Below the pieces are notes generated by a model that had not been told where the DNA came from, searched no databases, and saw only the letters and a list, made by a program, of their open reading frames with translations. Below are positions 62,177 through 64,000 of a stretch of 64,000 bases of DNA, one piece after another. The stretch is from Rhea pennata (taxonomy: Eukaryota > Chordata > Aves > Rheiformes > Rheidae). The DNA lies in NCBI RefSeq assembly GCF_028389875.1, contig NC_084663.1:95903190-95967189 (forward strand), given 5' to 3'. How positions within the stretch are numbered: position 1 is the stretch's first letter; the number at the start of each line of letters is the position of its first letter. Position numbers and translations under genes: made by a program.

Positions 62177-62214
62177 TTACTCAACCTGATTTGATTTACT
62201 CAACCTGATTTGAT
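62177..62214. repeat. Perfect 19-bp tandem duplication
   Basis: The unit TTACTCAACCTGATTTGAT occurs twice in direct succession without mismatch (62177-62195, 62196-62214), indicating a recent replication-slippage duplication. Confidence 0.92.

Positions 62215-64000
<1,786 letters not shown>

Overview
The window is vertebrate nuclear DNA, almost certainly from a bird. The main evidence is a set of CR1 LINE fragments whose 3' ends carry the avian signature (a GGTTGGACTAGATGAT-type stretch, then CCCTTCCAACC, then a short ATTCTRTGAT repeat). The low density of interspersed repeats, the absence of any recognisable L1 or Alu, and an AT-rich background with one sharp CpG island fit this. Nothing looks bacterial, phage or plasmid: there are no operons, CRISPR arrays, tRNA or rRNA genes. 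The long open frames come from CR1 reverse transcriptase, simple repeats or GC-rich sequence.

Layout. 1-5.7 kb is AT-rich non-coding DNA with a 78-bp tandem duplication (620-775), a T32 tract and an old CR1 remnant (4775-5235). 5.7-6.3 kb is a CpG island promoter with Sp1-, ETS- and YY1-like sites and a near-consensus CTCF site; a plausible plus-strand start codon lies at 6226. 6.3-12.7 kb is unannotatable intron-like or intergenic DNA. 12.7-14.1 kb is a 5'-truncated CR1 copy (A) with much of its reverse transcriptase still readable, followed by an uninterrupted 315-bp hexanucleotide repeat. 14.6-36 kb is mostly plain sequence with two more ancient CR1 remnants (24.3 and 34.8 kb), a possible 5S-derived SINE remnant (22.9 kb) and a candidate terminal exon (29.41 kb). 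A 516-bp solo LTR with perfect 8-bp terminal inverted repeats and a 5-bp target duplication lies at 36055-36570. A degraded CR1 copy (C) is at 38.8-39.3 kb, a CpG-rich patch at 44.76-45.31 kb and a second long CR1 copy (B) at 51.3-52.7 kb. A perfect 23-bp inverted repeat is at 60.2 kb and a 461-bp C-rich minisatellite at 62.7-63.2 kb.

How it fits together. The CpG island is probably the 5' end of a gene, and much of the rest is probably intronic or intergenic. I could not reconstruct a spliced gene from the sequence alone and recognised no gene by name. All six CR1 pieces lie in plus orientation. No previously undescribed system is convincingly visible. The best leads are a catalytic-motif change shared by CR1 copies A and B, the solo LTR, the two long purine/pyrimidine repeats and the perfect hairpin.
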